Shown here: in pieces, positions 25,360 through 32,795 of the stretch
Layout of the letters: each line of letters starts with the position of its first letter
Numbering within the stretch: position 1 is the first letter of the stretch
DNA from: Hyphomicrobiales bacterium
Lineage (GTDB): Bacteria > Pseudomonadota > Alphaproteobacteria > Rhizobiales > Beijerinckiaceae
Assembly (NCBI GenBank): GCA_028290285.1
Contig: JAQGKD010000022.1
Span: 1 to 40,551 of the forward strand
DNA: 40,551 nt
Direction: 5' to 3'
Program-made: the position numbers and the translations under genes
The notes under the pieces: generated by a model
Database searches by the model: none
What the model saw: the letters and a program-made list of their open reading frames with translations, nothing else
What the model was told of the DNA's origin: nothing

Positions 25360-26328
25360 ATGCGCAAGCAGGTTTTGCTGGCGGCCGTGCTGACATCGGC
25401 CATCGTCACCTCGGCTGTCATTCCAGCCGCTCACGCCGAATCGCTGAAGATCGCCCTGCCCCAGAAGGGCAACTGGGACACCGGCATCGTCGAATTCGGC
25501 ATGAAGGCCGGCATCTTCAAGGAAGCAGGGATCGACATCGAGCCCGTCTACACGCAGGGCGGGTCGGCGACGGTACAGGCGGTCATTTCCGGCAGCGTCG
25601 ATGTCGCCATGCAGACGGGCCTTCTCGGCCTCATCGGCGCCTACGCGAAAGGCGCACCGGTACGCGTCATCTCGACGGCAATGACCGGCTCGCCGGACCT
25701 CTACTGGTATGCGCGTGCCGACAAGGGCATCAAGAGCCTGAAGGACACGGACGGAAAGAGCGTCGCCTATTCGGCCGCCGGCTCATCGAGCCACCTCATT
25801 GTCCTCTCCCTGCTCGAACAGGCGAAGTCCAAGGCCAAGCCTACCGCGACCGGCGGAATTCCTGGCACCTACACGCAGGTCATGTCCGGCCAGATCGATG
25901 TCGGCTGGGCCGTCCCGCCCTTCGGCCTCGAGGATGTGAAGGCCGGCAAGGTCGTGATCGTCGCCAAGGGCAACGATGTCCCCGCGATCCGCGACGAAAC
26001 CATCCGCGTGAACTTCGCCAATGCGGACACCCTGACGAAGAAGCGCGCTCTGCTCGTCAAGTTCAGCGAAGCCTATGCGAAGGCGCTCGACTGGTCTTAT
26101 CGCGACGCGAAAGCCATCGCCTATTTCGCCGAGGGCGCAGAAGTCACGCCCGAGATCGCCTTGCAGGCGCGCGACCAATTCTATCCGAAAGAGGCGCTGC
26201 AACCCTACGAGGTGAAGGGTCTGGATCTCGCCCTGCAGCAGGCGCTCGAATACAAGTTCATTCCCCGCGCCATGACGGAGAAGGAAGTCGCCGGCCTCTT
26301 CGATATTCTGGCGCCAAGGCCGAAATAG
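25360..26328 (+). CDS. ABC transporter periplasmic binding protein, SsuA/TauA/NMT1 type
   Basis: 322-residue exported solute-binding protein for a nitrate/sulfonate/taurine-type importer. Signal peptide about 1-26 (ending AHA-ES). Family pattern: SLKIALPQKGNWDTGIVEFGMKAG.. reads as the usual first strand and helix, FKEAGIDIEPVYTQGGSATVQ carries the G-I-D-V-E and G-G-x-x-x-x-Q motifs, and SGSVDVAM follows (residue range about 50-90). A very strong GGGAGG 6-7 nt before the ATG predicts high translation, normal for binding proteins. First gene of a five-gene operon with two permeases, a ThDP enzyme and the ATPase. Ligand is unknown; family members bind sulfonates, nitrate, pyrimidine precursors or aromatic acids such as phthalate-like compounds. 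Confidence 0.9.
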   Translation: MRKQVLLAAVLTSAIVTSAVIPAAHAESLKIALPQKGNWDTGIVEFGMKAGIFKEAGIDIEPVYTQGGSATVQAVISGSVDVAMQTGLLGLIGAYAKGAPVRVISTAMTGSPDLYWYARADKGIKSLKDTDGKSVAYSAAGSSSHLIVLSLLEQAKSKAKPTATGGIPGTYTQVMSGQIDVGWAVPPFGLEDVKAGKVVIVAKGNDVPAIRDETIRVNFANADTLTKKRALLVKFSEAYAKALDWSYRDAKAIAYFAEGAEVTPEIALQARDQFYPKEALQPYEVKGLDLALQQALEYKFIPRAMTEKEVAGLFDILAPRPK

Positions 26329-26344
26329 CAGTCCCGTTCGAATC

Positions 26345-26372
26345 GAGGCTCGGGCCTTCGCGTCCGGGCCTC
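26345..26372 (+). other. Hairpin between binding-protein and permease genes
   Basis: A nine-base-pair stem with one wobble (GAGGCTCGG / CCGGGCCTC) and a ten-base loop lies 17 nt after the binding-protein stop and before the first permease. Such structures commonly protect the 3' end of the binding-protein message or partly terminate, giving more binding protein than permease. No T-run follows. Confidence 0.5.
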
Positions 26373-26389
26373 AAAACAGAGAACCCTGC

Positions 26390-27151
26390 ATGCCGGCCTG
26401 GCTCATCAGACCTCCGCCACTCGTCGCACGCTTCGTGTTTCTCGCGGGCCTCCTCGTGCTGTGGGAAATCGCGTCGGCCGCTGGCCTCATCAGCCGCTTC
26501 ATCGTGCCGCCGCCCTCCGAGATCTTCCCGACCATCGCCACGCTTTTCACGGAAGGCGATCTCGTCGGCAGTTTCCTGCGCACTTTCGGCGAAACCTTCG
26601 CCGCGGCTGGCCTCGGAACGCTCGGCGGCGTGACGATCGGCTGGTGGCTGCACCACAATCGCGCGGCGGGCGCCGCCTATACCGACTGGATGGCGGCCAT
26701 CGCCGCCGCGCCGCTGGTGCTCCTGTTTCCGCTGTTTCTCGTCATCTTCGGCCGCAACGCCGCGACTATCGTTGCGATGGGCACCGTCGCCAGCCTCCCG
26801 CCCGTGGTGTTGAAAACCAAGGAGGGGCTCGACAATGTGCGCGGCGTGCTCATCGACGTCGGCCGCACCTTCGGGCTGACACGCTGGCAGCAGATCCGCA
26901 TGATCCTGTTTCCGGCCTCGCTGCCCACGATCTTTACCGGCCTGCGACTCGGCCTCGTCTTCGCGCTCATCAATGTCGTCGGTGTGGAATTCCTCATCGG
27001 TTTCGGCGGCATGGGCCAGCTCATCGGCGACCTCGGTGACCGCTTCGAGATCGCAGGCATGTATGCGGCGATCCTCTTCGTCGTGCTCACCAGCGTCTGC
27101 TTCTTCTATCTCACCGAGAAACTAGAGACATGGTTGCTGTCGGTCAGATGA
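26390..27151 (+). CDS. ABC transporter permease, SsuC/TauC type (first)
   Basis: 253 residues, about six helices, binding-protein-dependent transport permease. Opens with FVFLAGLLVLWEIASAAG and IVPPPSEIFPTI, the standard N-terminal pattern. The ATPase-coupling EAA loop reads DVGRTFGLTRWQQIRMILFP with the conserved G, then LPTIFTGLRLGL. ATG has GAGAA upstream. Its stop overlaps the next permease start (ATGA), so the two permeases probably form a heterodimer, unlike most Ssu/Tau systems, which use one permease gene. Confidence 0.9.
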   Translation: MPAWLIRPPPLVARFVFLAGLLVLWEIASAAGLISRFIVPPPSEIFPTIATLFTEGDLVGSFLRTFGETFAAAGLGTLGGVTIGWWLHHNRAAGAAYTDWMAAIAAAPLVLLFPLFLVIFGRNAATIVAMGTVASLPPVVLKTKEGLDNVRGVLIDVGRTFGLTRWQQIRMILFPASLPTIFTGLRLGLVFALINVVGVEFLIGFGGMGQLIGDLGDRFEIAGMYAAILFVVLTSVCFFYLTEKLETWLLSVR

Positions 27152-27951
27152 AAGACGGCGCGCGGCGCAGCCGCTTGCGCCTGTCGAGCGTCACGATCCA
27201 CCGCATTGTCGCGGTGATCGTGATCCTCGCGCTATGGGAAGGCGCGGGCGCGTCGGGCCTGTTCTTTCGCGGCGTCATTCCCTCGACACTGCTGATCGTG
27301 CGCGCGCTCTTTCGCCTCTTCGGCGACGCGGCCTTCTACACGCATTTCAGCGTGACGCTCTTCGAGATCCTTGTCGGCTTCGTCATCGGCACGAGCGTGG
27401 GCGCGGTCGCCGGCCTCATTCTCGGCATCAACCGATATACGGGCGAGGTGCTCGAACCCCTCGTGCATTATCTCGCCCCCACGCCGAAAGTCGTGTTCCT
27501 CCCCGTGCTGCTCATCATGTTCGGCATCGGCGTCGGCTCGAAGATAAGCCTCGGCGCGATTTCGTGCTTCTTCCCGATGGCTTTGAGCGTCGCGGCGGGA
27601 GTTGGCACCATAAACCCGATGTTCCTGCGCGTCGGGCAGAGCCTCAATCTCCCATTGTCGCAACGCGTCTGGAAAATCTATGTGCCCGCGCTCGTCCCCG
27701 CGCTCGCAACCGGCTTTCGCCTGAGCTTCGGCATTGCAACGGTCGGCTGCCTGATGTCGGAGATCAAGCTCTCCAATTTCGGTTTGGGCTACGCTGCGAT
27801 GCAGGCCTACAATCGCTTCGACATTCCCACGATGCTCGCAATTCTGCTCGTGATCTTCGCGCTCGCAGGCATCGGCAACTTCTGCATCGGTCGGCTCGTG
27901 CGCCTGCCCGGACCCGACAATCGCCGCGCCACAGCGCTGCCGCCCCGTTGA
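27148..27951 (+). CDS. ABC transporter permease, SsuC/TauC type (second)
   Basis: 267 residues, six helices, with IVAVIVILALWEGAGASG at the first helix, IPSTLLIVRALFRLFGD, and an EAA loop RVGQSLNLPLSQRVWKIYVP followed by ALVPALATGFRL. Start taken at 27148, where ATG overlaps the upstream TGA as ATGA; an in-frame ATG at 27130 (22 nt overlap) also has AGAGA upstream. Paralogous to the first permease in layout. The operon continues with the ThDP enzyme 14 nt downstream. Confidence 0.9.
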   Translation: MKDGARRSRLRLSSVTIHRIVAVIVILALWEGAGASGLFFRGVIPSTLLIVRALFRLFGDAAFYTHFSVTLFEILVGFVIGTSVGAVAGLILGINRYTGEVLEPLVHYLAPTPKVVFLPVLLIMFGIGVGSKISLGAISCFFPMALSVAAGVGTINPMFLRVGQSLNLPLSQRVWKIYVPALVPALATGFRLSFGIATVGCLMSEIKLSNFGLGYAAMQAYNRFDIPTMLAILLVIFALAGIGNFCIGRLVRLPGPDNRRATALPPR

Positions 27952-27965
27952 AACCAGGATAGCTC

Positions 27966-29780
27966 ATGCCCGACGACAAGAAGAAGCCCGCACGCGAGAT
28001 CGCATGCATCGAGCTCCCCGTTCCCGCGCAGGACAACGGACAATGGGGCAGCGACGCCATCGCCGAATTGTTGCGCGCTCTCGACCTCCCCTACGTCTCG
28101 CTCAATCCCGGCGCGAGTTTCCGCGGACTTCACGATAGCCTCGTCAACAAGCTCGGCAATCGCGATCCGCAGATGCTGCTCTGCCTGCACGAGGAATCCG
28201 CCGTCGCCATCGCGCATGGCTGGGCCAAGGTGACGGGCCGTCCGCTCTGCGCCATCGTGCACAGCAATGTCGGCCTGATGCATGCGACCATGGCCGTCTT
28301 CAATGCGTGGTGCGATCGCGCGCCGCTTCTGCTTCTGGGCGCGACCGGGCCCGTGGATGCAGCCAAGCGGCGCCCGTGGATCGACTGGATTCATACGGCC
28401 AAGGATCAGGGCGCGCTCATTCGCGACTATACGAAGTGGGATGACCAGCCGGGCTCCGTCCCCGCCGCGCTCGAATCCATCCTGCGCGCCTGGCAGATCA
28501 CCGGCACCGCGCCGCACGGCCCCGTCTATGTCTGCCTGGACGCCGCCATCCAGGAGATGCGCCTCGAAACGCCTGTGAAGATGCCCGACGTCGCGCGCTT
28601 CAAATCGCCGCCGCCGGCCGCACCCTCACGCGAATTGCTACAGGACGCAGCGCGTCGTCTCGCGAGCGCCAAGCGCCCTCTCCTGCTCATGGGCCGCGTC
28701 TCGCGCTCGGAGGCCGATTGGGCCGCCCGCATCGCGCTCGCCGAGAAGCTCGGCGCTCTTGTGCTCACCGACATGAAGATCGCAGGCGCTTTCCCGACCA
28801 CGCATCGCCTGCATGCGGCCAGCCCCTCGACCTTCGCGAGCGAGCAGGCCTGCGCCTTGTTGCGCGAGGCTGATGTCGTCGTGAGCTTCGATTGGGTGGA
28901 TCTGGCCGGCACGCTGAAAAGCGCGTTCGGCGCTGAAGATCCCGCCAACACGATCATCCAGGTCTCGCTCGACCAATATCTGCACAACGGCTGGAGCATG
29001 GACCATCAGGGCCTGCCGCCCGCCGATCTCTATCTCGTTTCCGACCCCGACGTGACGGTACATGCGCTCGTCGAGGAGCTGGCATCGCACAAAACCGGCA
29101 CAGTCTGGAACGGCTGGGAAAAGCCTGCCCTGCAGGCGCTTCCAGACGGTGAGGCGAACGCCCCGCTCACCGTTCCCGTGCTCGCATCCGCCGTGCAACG
29201 CGCGTTCCAGGGCCGCAAGACCACACTTGCACGTCATCCCCTCTCATGGGCCGGGCACATGTGGCCCGTCGAGCATCCGCTCGATTTCCTGGGCACGGAT
29301 GGCGGCGGCGGCATCGGCTCGGGTCCAGGCACCAGCGTCGGCGCCGCGCTCGCGCTCAAGGGCGGCGACCGCATTCCGCTCTCCATTCTCGGCGACGGCG
29401 ACTTCCTCATGGGCGCGACCGCAGTCTGGAGCGCCGTGCATTACGGCATCCCGATGATCGTGCTCATCGCCAACAACCGCTCATTCTATAATGACGAAGT
29501 GCATCAGGAGCGCGTCGCGCGCATGCGCGACCGGCCCATCGAGAACAAATGGATCGGCCAGCACATCGCCGGCCCGGACGTGGATCTCGCCATGATGGCG
29601 CGTGCGCAGGGCGCAACGGGCATCGGTCCGGTGCGCAGCCTCGCAGATCTCGACGAAGCCATCGCAGCCGCCATTCTCGCGTTCGAGCGCGGCGACACTG
29701 TTGTCGTCGATGTGCGTGTCGAGCCCGGTTACGACGCCGGCATGACCAATGGGCTGACGAAACATGTCGAACGGTCCTGA
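27966..29780 (+). CDS. ThDP-dependent enzyme of the acetolactate synthase / benzoylformate decarboxylase superfamily
   Basis: Thiamine-diphosphate enzyme making or breaking a C-C bond next to a carbonyl. 604 residues with the three expected domains: pyrimidine-binding (about 28-205) with cofactor-activating glutamate E76 in CLHEESAVAIAHGWA; central domain about 220-375; pyrophosphate-binding about 405-590 with the metal motif GDGDF (476-480) ending in IANN (501-504). It is not a standard acetolactate synthase: no regulatory-subunit gene follows and the active-site surroundings differ (SLNPGASFRGLH, FYNDEVHQERVARMR). It lies 14 nt after the second permease and 7 nt before the ATPase, so the importer's ligand or a product of it is the likely substrate. 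The reaction (decarboxylation, carboligation or desulfonation) cannot be decided. Confidence 0.85.
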   Translation: MPDDKKKPAREIACIELPVPAQDNGQWGSDAIAELLRALDLPYVSLNPGASFRGLHDSLVNKLGNRDPQMLLCLHEESAVAIAHGWAKVTGRPLCAIVHSNVGLMHATMAVFNAWCDRAPLLLLGATGPVDAAKRRPWIDWIHTAKDQGALIRDYTKWDDQPGSVPAALESILRAWQITGTAPHGPVYVCLDAAIQEMRLETPVKMPDVARFKSPPPAAPSRELLQDAARRLASAKRPLLLMGRVSRSEADWAARIALAEKLGALVLTDMKIAGAFPTTHRLHAASPSTFASEQACALLREADVVVSFDWVDLAGTLKSAFGAEDPANTIIQVSLDQYLHNGWSMDHQGLPPADLYLVSDPDVTVHALVEELASHKTGTVWNGWEKPALQALPDGEANAPLTVPVLASAVQRAFQGRKTTLARHPLSWAGHMWPVEHPLDFLGTDGGGGIGSGPGTSVGAALALKGGDRIPLSILGDGDFLMGATAVWSAVHYGIPMIVLIANNRSFYNDEVHQERVARMRDRPIENKWIGQHIAGPDVDLAMMARAQGATGIGPVRSLADLDEAIAAAILAFERGDTVVVDVRVEPGYDAGMTNGLTKHVERS

Positions 29781-29787
29781 GGTCCGC

Positions 29788-30624
29788 ATGAACGATGTTT
29801 CCACGATCACGCCCCCTGCCCGCGCAGAGATCGCAGCGCTGCGCATCGATCGCGTGAGCAAGAGCTTCAGCACCGCGAAAGGCACGGTCACCGCCGTCGA
29901 CGACGTCTCGCTCGACATCAAGCCGGGCGAGTTCATCTCGATCATCGGCCCTTCGGGTTGCGGCAAGTCCACGCTGATGAACATGGTCGGCGGGTTGATC
30001 TCGGATTTCGAAGGCCAGATCCTGCTCGACGGCAATCCCGTGCGCGGCTGCCAGCCGCAGATCGGCATGGTGTTCCAGGAGGAATCCACCTTCCCCTGGC
30101 GCAACGCCATCGAGAACGTCGCCTTCCCGCTTGAGGCAGCCGGAATGCCCCGCGACCAACGCATCGCGCGTGCACGCGACCTGCTCGATCTCGTGGGGTT
30201 GCAGGGCTTCGAGAACCATTACCCGTCGGAACTGTCCGGGGGCATGCGCCAGCGCATAGCGATTGCGCGCACGCTGGCTTTCGAGCCGCGCATCCTTTTG
30301 ATGGATGAACCCTTCGCCGCCCTCGACGAGCAGACGCGCCTTCTGCTCGGCGACAAGGTCGTGCAGATCCAGCAGCAGTTGAAGCAGACCACCCTGCTCA
30401 TCACGCACAACATCTCCGAAGCCGTGCAACTGTCGGACCGTGTGCTCATCATGACCTTCCGGCCCGGCCGCATCAAACGCGTGATCGAGATTGACCTGCC
30501 GCGTCCGCGTTCGTCGGAGATGATGGGCTCGGATGCCTTCGCGCATTTCGTCGCGCAGATCTGGACGGACCTGCGGGAAGAAGCGTCGAAGGGACTGCGC
30601 GATAGTGAGGCTGCGGCGCGTTAA
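29788..30624 (+). CDS. ABC transporter ATPase, SsuB/TauB type
   Basis: 278-residue nucleotide-binding subunit powering the importer. Walker A GPSGCGKST (54-62), Q-loop VFQEESTFPWRN with Q97, signature LSGGMRQR (149-156), Walker B ILLMDEP (169-175), D-loop ALDE and H-loop histidine in LLITHNIS. The TFPWRN after the Q-loop is typical of nitrate/sulfonate/taurine importers. Start chosen at ATG 29788 with GAGGT 5 nt upstream; an in-frame ATG at 29764 would overlap the ThDP gene by 17 nt. Last gene of the operon; a GC-rich palindrome lies 30 nt downstream. Confidence 0.92.
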   Translation: MNDVSTITPPARAEIAALRIDRVSKSFSTAKGTVTAVDDVSLDIKPGEFISIIGPSGCGKSTLMNMVGGLISDFEGQILLDGNPVRGCQPQIGMVFQEESTFPWRNAIENVAFPLEAAGMPRDQRIARARDLLDLVGLQGFENHYPSELSGGMRQRIAIARTLAFEPRILLMDEPFAALDEQTRLLLGDKVVQIQQQLKQTTLLITHNISEAVQLSDRVLIMTFRPGRIKRVIEIDLPRPRSSEMMGSDAFAHFVAQIWTDLREEASKGLRDSEAAAR

Positions 30625-30653
30625 GAATGGCTCGAGCGAACAACGCGCAAATC

Positions 30654-30674
30654 CCCTCCCCCTTTCGGGGAGGG
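30654..30674. terminator. Intergenic palindrome between convergent genes, possible bidirectional terminator
   Basis: CCCTCCCC-CTTTC-GGGGAGGG, an eight-base-pair perfect stem with a five-base loop, lies between the stops of the ATPase (plus) and the amidohydrolase (minus). Both flanks have only short T-rich or A-rich runs (AGTTTGT on plus), so terminator strength is uncertain. Similar GC palindromes are scattered through many alphaproteobacterial genomes as short intergenic repeats. Confidence 0.45.
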
Positions 30675-30744
30675 AGTTTGTACTCGCTCGCCGACTCTGG
30701 AATGCCGCGTCGCTCACGCTCCTCGCATTGACGGCAACAAAACC

Positions 30745-31710
30745 TCACATGCGAAACAGCCGCTTCGCATTGCCGCTGAGCAGCTTCGTCTTGTCGTCTC
30801 GCGAGATCTGCAGGTTATTCACCCAGTCCATGGCGGGCTTGTTCGACACGAACGGCCAGTCGACTGCGAACATGATGCGGTCCATGCCCATTTCGGTCAT
30901 GGTGCACATCAGCGCGGGCGTGGAGAAATTGCCGCTCGTCGTCACGTAGAAATGCTGCGTGAACTGTTCGCGGAAACTCAGCTCCTCGTGCCCCGGACGC
31001 GACAGCGCCTGGTTGATGCGCCAGAGCAGGAACGGCAGCGTTTCGCCCATGTGTCCCAGCACGATGTTGAGACCGGGGTGCGTCTCGAACACGCGGCTGA
31101 GCACGAGGCGGATCGCCTGCGTCGCCGTCTCCACCGTATAGCCCCAGGCCGCCCGGATGACCTGCGGAAACTCCTTGGCATAATCGGCGTAATAGGCGTC
31201 CATCACCTGCTTGTGCGGGAAGGACGGATGCAGGTAGATCGGCACATCGAGTTTTTCAGCGCGCGCGAAAATCGGCCAGAACCTCTTGTCGTCGAGAAAC
31301 ACGCCATTGGTCATGCCGTGAATCATCGCACCCTTGAAACCCAGTTCGCTCACGCAGCGGTCGAGTTCGTCGGCGGCGGCTTCCGGATGAACGGTCGGTA
31401 GCGCGGCAAAGCCGGCGAAACGCGTCGGATGCAACTGGATCGCGCGATGCAAGCGATCGTTCACGCCGCGCACGATTTCCACGGCGGTGTCTTCAGGCAA
31501 CTTCTGGCCCGACGGTGCGCCATGCGACAGCACTTGAATGTCGATACCCGCTTCGTCCATTTCACGAATGCGGATCTCTCCGATGTCGTAGAGTCGCGAC
31601 AGAAGATCGGGCGAGCGCGTGCCCTCGGCGCCTTCGATCTTGGAGATCAGTTCAGCGTCCCAATAATGCTCTTCCAGCGCGATGACCGGAATCTTCGATG
31701 TGCTCGCCAT
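30745..31710 (-). CDS. Amidohydrolase-2 family protein, gamma-resorcylate decarboxylase-like
   Basis: 321-residue TIM-barrel metalloenzyme of the ACMSD/gamma-resorcylate decarboxylase group, which non-oxidatively decarboxylates hydroxybenzoates and related acids. All metal-ligand positions are found at the family's spacing: E13 and H15 (ALEEHYW), H161 (IYLHPSF), H220 (VLGHMGETLPFLLWR) and D284 (FAVDWPF). 2,6-Dihydroxybenzoate decarboxylase has E8, H10, H164, H218 and D287. ATG with GGAA about 6 nt upstream; an extended -10 (TGCTATACA, 31784-31776) and a CTTCAG/CTGAAG hairpin (31751-31767) lie in its leader. Convergent with the ABC operon. Other outcomes in this family are hydratases or lactonases, so substrate is open. 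Confidence 0.85.
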   Translation of the reverse strand: MASTSKIPVIALEEHYWDAELISKIEGAEGTRSPDLLSRLYDIGEIRIREMDEAGIDIQVLSHGAPSGQKLPEDTAVEIVRGVNDRLHRAIQLHPTRFAGFAALPTVHPEAAADELDRCVSELGFKGAMIHGMTNGVFLDDKRFWPIFARAEKLDVPIYLHPSFPHKQVMDAYYADYAKEFPQVIRAAWGYTVETATQAIRLVLSRVFETHPGLNIVLGHMGETLPFLLWRINQALSRPGHEELSFREQFTQHFYVTTSGNFSTPALMCTMTEMGMDRIMFAVDWPFVSNKPAMDWVNNLQISRDDKTKLLSGNAKRLFRM

Positions 31711-31795
31711 GGCGTTTCCATTTTCTTTTCTGCGAAAGTTTCTGAAAGCTCTTCAGCAGGACTGAAGCCATGCTCTGTATAGCACGCGAAATCGG

Positions 31796-32683
31796 TCAGT
31801 CCGCGAGCGGCGCAGGCACGAAAACATCGAGCGCCGAGGGGTGAATGCTGAAGACCGCCGGGGTCTGGGTGAGGATCTCGCCGTCCGCGTTGATGGGCAT
31901 CGGGCGGCGCGTGCGCACTTCGAAGCGATGGCCGTCCTCGACGCGAACCTCCTGATATGCCCCATGGCGCCCGGCGCGAAAAGCAGGCGCCATCAAGACG
32001 AGCTTCCAGACGTCGCTGACTTCGAGGCTGTAGAGATGCAACTGATGGTCGTCGATTGACGCATGCTCCTGGACGGCCATGCCGCCTCCGTAATAGCGGC
32101 CGTTCCCTACCGCGATCTGATAGCTGCGCACCCGCACCGAACTGCGGGGCCCGATGATCCGCGCGCTGAACGAGCGGGCGCGCATCAACACACGCAGCGC
32201 CGCGAGCGCATAGCCGAATTGCCCGAACCGCTTCTTGTCCTGTGAGGTCAGCGACATCGCGAGTTCTGCGCTCATGCCGAGGCTGGCGACGTTGAAGAAC
32301 GGATGGCCGTTGACGTCGCCCACATCGATCCGCCGCGTATGGCCCGCGCAAATGACGTCGATAGCAGCCTCCAGCGTGACCGGGATCCCCAGTGTGCGCC
32401 CGAGATCGTTGGCCGTTCCCAGCGGAATGATTCCGAAGGGCAGCCCGACGTCGAGGAGGCCGCGCGCCGCGCAATTCAGACTACCATCGCCCCCGCCCAC
32501 CGCGATCAGATCGACCTCGCCGCGCGACCGCCGGATCAGCCCCGAACAATCCTTGATCTCCTCGGCGGAGGGAAGAACCACGCGGAAGCCCTGCTCGCTG
32601 AATCGCTGCACGACGAGCGGCAGGCTTTCCGCCCCCCGTCGGCTATGCGCATTGACGATCAGGAGGAGGCGTTTGCCCTGCAT
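31796..32683 (-). CDS. Diacylglycerol kinase-family lipid kinase (YegS/BmrU type)
   Basis: 295 residues; phosphorylates a membrane lipid hydroxyl such as diacylglycerol using ATP. The catalytic domain has LLIVNAHSRRG (7-17), nucleotide-binding GGGDGS (63-68), PLGTANDLGR (87-96) and a late INADGE (near residue 263), the usual end of the substrate-binding sandwich. ATG is 8 nt after GGGGAG, which is itself half of a perfect palindrome. Upstream is the second molybdenum-hydroxylase gene and downstream the amidohydrolase, all on the minus strand, but gaps of 85-112 nt argue against tight coupling. Physiological lipid substrate not deducible. Confidence 0.9.
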   Translation of the reverse strand: MQGKRLLLIVNAHSRRGAESLPLVVQRFSEQGFRVVLPSAEEIKDCSGLIRRSRGEVDLIAVGGGDGSLNCAARGLLDVGLPFGIIPLGTANDLGRTLGIPVTLEAAIDVICAGHTRRIDVGDVNGHPFFNVASLGMSAELAMSLTSQDKKRFGQFGYALAALRVLMRARSFSARIIGPRSSVRVRSYQIAVGNGRYYGGGMAVQEHASIDDHQLHLYSLEVSDVWKLVLMAPAFRAGRHGAYQEVRVEDGHRFEVRTRRPMPINADGEILTQTPAVFSIHPSALDVFVPAPLAD

Positions 32684-32691
32684 AGTCCGAG

Positions 32692-32703
32692 CTCCCCGGG
32701 GAG
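32692..32703. promoter_or_regulatory. Perfect 12-base palindrome overlapping the lipid-kinase ribosome-binding site
   Basis: CTCCCCGGGGAG covers the minus-strand Shine-Dalgarno GGGGAG of the lipid kinase. As DNA it is a candidate operator; as RNA the outer four pairs could fold around CCGG and partly hide the ribosome-binding site. A chance GC palindrome is also possible. Confidence 0.3.
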
Positions 32704-32795
32704 TTCGTGCGCTCCCGCCTGTATTGTCCAGCCGTTATTGTTCAGCTGGGCAACGCAGCAACAGTCTCCGGCGTTGCGTTGGACGTGCAAAACGT

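Noticed and set aside
30654..30674. CRISPR-like or mobile repeat
   Set aside because: Only one copy of this palindrome was noticed in the window; it fits a terminator or a short intergenic palindrome.
29464..30717. 417-codon minus-strand frame opposite the ABC ATPase
   Set aside because: Shadow of a complete ATPase with all nucleotide-binding motifs.
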